A DNA stretch of 64,000 nucleotides. Origin: Paenibacillus donghaensis. GTDB lineage: Bacteria > Bacillota > Bacilli > Paenibacillales > Paenibacillaceae. Made by a program: the position numbers and the translations under genes. The stretch spans positions 6,820,001 through 6,884,000 of the forward strand of contig NZ_CP021780.1 of assembly GCF_002192415.1 (NCBI RefSeq). Direction: 5' to 3'. The notes beneath the pieces were generated by a model, which saw only the letters and a program-made list of their open reading frames with translations, searched no databases and was not told the origin of the DNA. The first letter of the stretch is position 1; every line of letters begins with the position of its first letter. Shown in pieces: positions 60,671-64,000 of the stretch.

Positions 60671-60997
60671 TTATTTCTTCTTAAATTCTGCTTTTGACAA
60701 AATCCTTTTGTCGCCAACGAAAGCAACAATAACATTTAAGATTATGAGCACACACAACATAACTCCGATGTTTATTCCTACAAGATATAGTACCCCGGCG
60801 GCAACCATGCACAGTAAATAACATACCGTAGGAACGAGCTTTTGCTTAAGAAGTGCAATGCGTTCCACACTTTCATCAGTCGGGTTCTTGTGGGCTTGCT
60901 TTAATATAACCCGTGCTTGTGCCAATAGATATGCGTAGTATACAACAACTATAGATATTAATGTAACTAAGACTATTCTAACGTAAGTTTCTACCAT
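60671..60997 (-). CDS. small membrane protein paired with the bacteriocin-like peptide
   Basis: About 108 residues with three membrane segments (YVRIVLVTLISIVVVYYAYLLAQ; LVPTVCYLLCMVAAGVLYLVG; GVMLCVLIILNVIVAFVG), a charged loop (KQAHKNPTDESVERIALLKQK) and a basic tail. I do not recognise a family. The ATG at 60997 lies 9 bases after the stop of the upstream peptide gene and lacks a good ribosome site, so coupling is likely; a TTG at 61048 inside the upstream gene is an alternative. Size, topology and pairing resemble immunity proteins of peptide bacteriocins, which is inference. Confidence 0.6.
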   Translation of the reverse strand: MVETYVRIVLVTLISIVVVYYAYLLAQARVILKQAHKNPTDESVERIALLKQKLVPTVCYLLCMVAAGVLYLVGINIGVMLCVLIILNVIVAFVGDKRILSKAEFKKK

Positions 60998-61005
60998 GAT
61001 ATTGT

Positions 61006-61395
61006 TTAATAGTGAATATTGTTGGATGCATTTAGTGCGTTCCAACAAGCAAGTTCACAAACATTGTATTGAGTGCCAATTGCCGTCATCGCAATAGCTG
61101 CTGCGCCAGTTGCTCCCGTTGCGGCAACGACAGCTGCAATCGCAGCAGGTGTAAGCGTACCTCCTGATGCAAAACCAGCTCCAACAGAAGAGATCAATGA
61201 AACCCCGTAAAGCGAGACTGGCGTCCATTCGGTATATTGTGACGTTTCGTCGCTCGTCACAGAAGTGCGGAGTCCTGCTACTTCGGATACGGATAAATCA
61301 AAGTCAACAGCTGGAACATCTGATGCGAAAGCCGTTGTACCCATACCTATAACCATAGTTGCCGATAATGCTAATGCTAATAATTTTTTAAACAT
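61006..61395 (-). CDS. small secreted peptide, bacteriocin-like
   Basis: A 129-residue precursor. Clear Sec signal peptide MFKKLLALALSATMVIGMG ending TTAFA; mature part of about 105 residues. The middle is acidic and polar (DVPAVDFDLSVSEVAGLRTS), then a strongly hydrophobic Gly/Ala-rich helix-forming stretch (LISSVGAGFASGG; LTPAAIAAVVAATGATGAAAI), then CELACWNALNASNNIHY with two cysteines. GGTGAGG lies seven bases before the ATG. Gly/Ala-rich amphipathic stretches with a Cys pair are seen in class II bacteriocins, but I know no family match. No ABC exporter or maturation enzyme is adjacent; the Sec signal may suffice. Confidence 0.65.
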   Translation of the reverse strand: MFKKLLALALSATMVIGMGTTAFASDVPAVDFDLSVSEVAGLRTSVTSDETSQYTEWTPVSLYGVSLISSVGAGFASGGTLTPAAIAAVVAATGATGAAAIAMTAIGTQYNVCELACWNALNASNNIHY

Positions 61396-61790
61396 AAAGT
61401 TGTCCTCACCTTCATTTTTTGATTTTCTTTTTCTAGATTAGAAATGACGCAGTTTTTTCGCAGTTGCTGGTAACTTCGGCTGGTATACAAACATCATACA
61501 AGTTGCATTTTACATTCTATGTTGTAACCATCAGTGTCAAACTTGCCAAAGCAATACCAATCATGCCCTCCTTTCTGCCTCAGTACAGCATTTTCAAAAT
61601 ATTAATTGAGGTGTCAGAATTCCATTTCAGTATAAGAGATTTCCCTATAATTCTATTATTTTCATTTATTTACCTATAATAGTCTTGTATATACATTTCG
61701 TCAATGCAAATTACTTTTTTTATTTAGAAATATATCAGACTGTTGAAAAAGTCCGAATCGGGGAGTTTCCTCTCTAAAAAACACTTATAA
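61396..61790. other. 395-bp non-coding stretch with an IS-end-like sequence
   Basis: AT-rich. The left part should hold the promoter of the peptide gene. At 61737-61757 the sequence AGACTGTTGAAAAAGTCC resembles the terminal repeat shared by several transposon families (GGACTTTTTCAACAGTCT). It lies 35 bp before a truncated ORF. No full insertion sequence is present. Confidence 0.4.
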
Positions 61791-62279
61791 ATCAAGGGTT
61801 TATTTATTCGCTTTTCTCAAAAAAACGAAGGATTCAAAGTCTTTCTTGGTGCTTCCTACAATGGGGCCCAAACGTATTATGAGTCCAAACCGGTTCCCAG
61901 CCTGGCCAAAGGCCAAACGGTAGATTTGAAACTGACGTACGATCGTTCGACCAACCGGGCAACCCTTTACGTAAATGGGTCTCCACTGTCCTGGACGAAT
62001 AATGTGGATGTCGGTGATACCTCTAAGATGCTGGGCACCTACAACAAAGTCAAAATGATTCATGGCGTGCAGGATCAGGGCGGCAGCTCATACAGCCAAG
62101 CCAGCTTCTCCCAAACCCAGCTGCGTATGGACACAGCAGGAGCGGTTTACAATACGTGGACGGATAATCTTTCTTCCACAAGCCGCGTAGTGGTAGGTAA
62201 TGGGTCCGATCCAGCCAGTGCCAACCAATTCACCATCTACAACTTCGCTCCACTAATCACCAAGCTTGACCCAGCCTAA
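61791..62279 (+). pseudogene. 5'-truncated ORF, C-terminal part of a larger (probably surface) protein
   Basis: An open frame of 162 codons from just after a TAA, without a credible start: NEGFKVFLGASYNGAQTYYE, SLAKGQTVDLKLTYDRSTNR, ATLYVNGSPLSWTNNVDVGD and a C-terminus ending IYNFAPLITKLDPA. The beta-rich, Asn/Ser/Gly-rich composition suggests a lectin-like (LamG-type) domain of a secreted protein. The ATG at 61926 is internal and has no ribosome site. A perfect terminator follows, as for a real gene end. Truncation by an insertion sequence is plausible given the IS-end-like sequence upstream. Confidence 0.6.
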
Positions 62280-62300
62280 CAGGAGCCAGCCACATCTAAA

Positions 62301-62344
62301 CCAAAGAAGAAACTTCTACAATAGAAGTTTCTTCTTTGGTTTTA
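62301..62344 (+). terminator. Rho-independent terminator
   Basis: CCAAAGAAGAAACTTCTA (62301-62318) pairs perfectly with TAGAAGTTTCTTCTTTGG (62322-62339), 3-nt loop, then TTTTT. Confidence 0.95.
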
Positions 62345-62419
62345 GTAACTTTTTAAATTCTCGTGCGTCTGAAATATAGGGAGTGAATGACTAAAATGGA
62401 ACAAGGAGGATATGATAAC

Positions 62420-63331
62420 GTGAACAAGCATTTGAAAACGGGCGTCATCGGATGGCTCACCGCTTCCCTGCTGATCGCGGGAAGCGCACTGACTACAGGA
62501 ACAGCTTCGGCGGCTCCTTCAGCTATTGAAGTTAGGATGAATAACCTTTTCGTGGACACGGATGTGGCCCCGTATATTACCAATGGAACAACCATGGTTC
62601 CCTTGCAGGTGGCCCAAAAAATACCCGGCATCTCGGTACAATGGAATAACTCGTCCAAAACCGTCACCATTACCCGGGACGGCGAAACCATCACCTTAGT
62701 CGCTGGTCAAAAAACGGCGAAGGTAGGAAATAAAGCAGTGAAATTGGAGACGGCCTCGACCCTAAAGCAAGGGCGTGTCATGGTTCCCCTGCGCTTTATC
62801 GCAGAATCCACCCAGGCGTATGTCCTGTGGAATCCCAAGCAACGGATCGTATTCGTCGCCAAGCCCAGCGAAGAGGTAAAGGAACAATTTGCATCGTCCA
62901 GTCTGGCCAAAGCCCGAACCGCAGCGCTGAAATTTCCAGTGGTTAGCTCGTTGGAATCCTTTGAGGTTATAAACGAGACTCAAGGTCAACAATACTACTT
63001 TCCTGAAGGAAGAGCGGACCAGTTTTTCTTGTCTGGAGGGAACGGCATTACGTATTACGAAATTGTGGGAAACCACAGCGAAGCAAAATGGACGGCCACC
63101 ACCAATTCAGTTAAAGCCTCAAGCGGCTTGTTCTTCCTTCCGCAAAAAATTACCAACCAGGACGGAGAACTTCCCAAAATAACAAAGCGCGTGGTCTTTT
63201 ACAACTTTATGGGACCCATCGGGGAAGCTACTTACGGGTTTATCGAACCTAACGGAGAAGTCACCACCCTGGGGCAACAGGACATGAAGTTACATCAGTT
63301 TTTTGACATTCCGGAAGAAGTAAAATCATAA
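62420..63331 (+). CDS. secreted copper-amine-oxidase N-terminal-domain protein
   Basis: Secreted protein of 303 residues. Signal peptide (GVIGWLTASLLIAGSAL, cleavage after ASA) is followed by the Copper_amine_oxidN fold seen in many Paenibacillus surface proteins (IEVRMNNLFVDTDVAPYITN, GTTMVPLQVAQ, GRVMVPLRFIAEST, VLWNPKQRIVFVA; about 45-155). The C-terminal half (FEVINETQGQQYYFPEGRADQ to QFFDIPEE) is of unknown family. No oxidase catalytic domain is present. I start it at the GTG at 62420, ten bases after AAGGAGG. Confidence 0.85.
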   Translation: MNKHLKTGVIGWLTASLLIAGSALTTGTASAAPSAIEVRMNNLFVDTDVAPYITNGTTMVPLQVAQKIPGISVQWNNSSKTVTITRDGETITLVAGQKTAKVGNKAVKLETASTLKQGRVMVPLRFIAESTQAYVLWNPKQRIVFVAKPSEEVKEQFASSSLAKARTAALKFPVVSSLESFEVINETQGQQYYFPEGRADQFFLSGGNGITYYEIVGNHSEAKWTATTNSVKASSGLFFLPQKITNQDGELPKITKRVVFYNFMGPIGEATYGFIEPNGEVTTLGQQDMKLHQFFDIPEEVKS

Positions 63332-63658
63332 AGCTTTCCTATCACGTTTTGCAAGAAATGGTTTTTTAACAAATTCCACACACAAAGCGGGCAGCGCACC
63401 CACCACGACGTTACCCGCTGCTTCATAATGTGTCTTCGAGTTGAATGTAGGCTAAAAGCTCAGTCACAATATGGGAAACCACATCCGCTTGTGCTCATCT
63501 GACCAAGCGGCTACGGCCCTTAACGGTACCCTTGCCAGGGGAACTGCTTAAGGGCTTTTTACTGTATCTGGAAGATGTCCGGCAATTCTTCTTGACAATC
63601 GGCGGAACTTTTGGAGAATAAGGTTGGAAACGCCACCATATGAAAGAGGGAATCCTAA
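63332..63658. other. 327-bp intergenic region
   Basis: It contains a hairpin of GCCCTTAA (63516-63523) and TTAAGGGC (63548-63555) with a T-run (terminator, listed separately) and the ribosome site of the next gene. No gene is seen. Confidence 0.5.
63516..63560 (+). terminator. terminator-like hairpin before the sensor-kinase gene
   Basis: GCCCTTAA...TTAAGGGC, 24-base loop with an inner CCTTGCCAGGGG hairpin, followed by TTTTT. Confidence 0.75.
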
Positions 63659-64000
63659 GTGTATGGGAAAATCAAAGAATTGAATACGCTGCGCAATCAA
63701 ATATTCATTGGGTTCCTGCTGGTCATGCTGATTATTATTGCTGTTTCCGGGGCGTTCGTGTACAACAGGGTATCCTATTTGCTGAAAAACAATGCAGAGC
63801 GGCACATCCAGCAGACTGCGGTGCAAGCGAATGGGAGGCTCGATGCGCTGATCGGCCAGATCGACAGCCTGATGGAGCAGGTGGCGAATCATCCGACAGT
63901 ACAGCAGCTGCTGACGGAAGAGCTGAACGGCAAATCCGTGTCTTTCAATCAGCGGCAGTCTCTGCTGCAGATTATCTCCAGCTATCAGGCCTATATGCCG
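63659..64000 (+). CDS. N-terminus of a membrane sensor histidine kinase (YesM-like), cut by the window end
   Basis: Open from a GTG (AGGG eight bases upstream) to the window end, 114 residues. It reads MYGKIKELNTLRNQIF, a membrane segment (IGFLLVMLIIIAVSGAFVYN), then RVSYLLKNNAERHIQQTAVQ, ANGRLDALIGQIDSLMEQVA and a continuing extracellular helix. The KNNAERHIQQTA/QANGRLDALIGQID pattern is the standard start of the Cache-type sensor in YesM/LytS-like kinases of Paenibacillus, usually paired with an AraC-type response regulator. The catalytic part is outside the window, so the call rests on the N-terminus. Confidence 0.75.
   Translation, partial: MYGKIKELNTLRNQIFIGFLLVMLIIIAVSGAFVYNRVSYLLKNNAERHIQQTAVQANGRLDALIGQIDSLMEQVANHPTVQQLLTEELNGKSVSFNQRQSLLQIISSYQAYMP

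Overview
The window looks like chromosomal DNA of a Paenibacillus-type member of the Bacillota. Evidence: strong GGAGG ribosome-binding sites, frequent GTG/TTG starts, LplABC-type sugar importers paired with long membrane-anchored AraC regulators, an S-layer (SLH) surface protein, a copper-amine-oxidase N-terminal-domain protein, a Btr-type AraC regulator, and PerR, Fur and SacY/RAT control elements of Bacillus type. No rRNA, tRNA or CRISPR array was recognised.

Layout. 1-3217 (minus): an ABC importer of the NMT1/THI5-SsuA class with a biuret-hydrolase-like cysteine hydrolase; the permease is frameshifted and runs off the left edge. 3723-9428 (plus): a sucrose/levan module (PTS EIIBC, BglG/SacY-type antiterminator, RAT-terminator leader, levansucrase, GH32 levanase). 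9479-18699 (minus): an AraC-type sensor-regulator, an LplABC-like importer, a sugar isomerase-like TIM barrel and an unrecognised 582-residue protein. 19120-28423 (minus): a myo-inositol catabolic locus in two transcription units (iolC-iolA-iolD-iolE and iolG-iolB) around a LacI-type regulator; each unit has a sigma-A promoter followed by the same GGTAAGCGCTTAACC operator. 28553-33922: GH38 alpha-mannosidase and GH105 hydrolase, divergent from an AraC regulator.

34076-36183 is ahpC-ahpF under a PerR-like box. 36197-39999 holds a DinB-like protein, WYL and LysR regulators and a quinone-reductase-like enzyme. 40000-40950 is a decay zone (orphan coding fragment, repeat copy, broken TetR gene). 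41034-47309 (minus) is a tightly spaced five-gene unit: zinc dehydrogenase, intracellular GH13-like protein, a solute-binding protein with no signal peptide, a RIB7-type reductase and a MATE exporter. I cannot match it to a described pathway and regard it as one of the two best candidates for an undescribed system. 47639-51440 is iron-related (ferredoxin-NADP reductase-like flavoprotein, siderophore-binding lipoprotein, perfect Fur box, Btr-like regulator). 51780-56765 encodes a 1661-residue SLH protein with eight 71-residue repeats. The right end has small accessory genes, a broken acetyltransferase, a 337-bp element with 18-bp inverted ends, a bacteriocin-like peptide with a small membrane protein, a truncated ORF, a copper-amine-oxidase-domain protein and the start of a sensor kinase.

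The other outstanding feature is a dispersed repeat: three copies (24694-24915, 40341-40562, 57061-57282), each exactly 222 bp, aligning without gaps, each with four palindromic hairpins at fixed spacing. Two further dispersed repeats (53 bp and about 77 bp) lie near them. Three genes (permease, TetR, GNAT) carry what look like single-base losses; these may be real decay or sequencing error.
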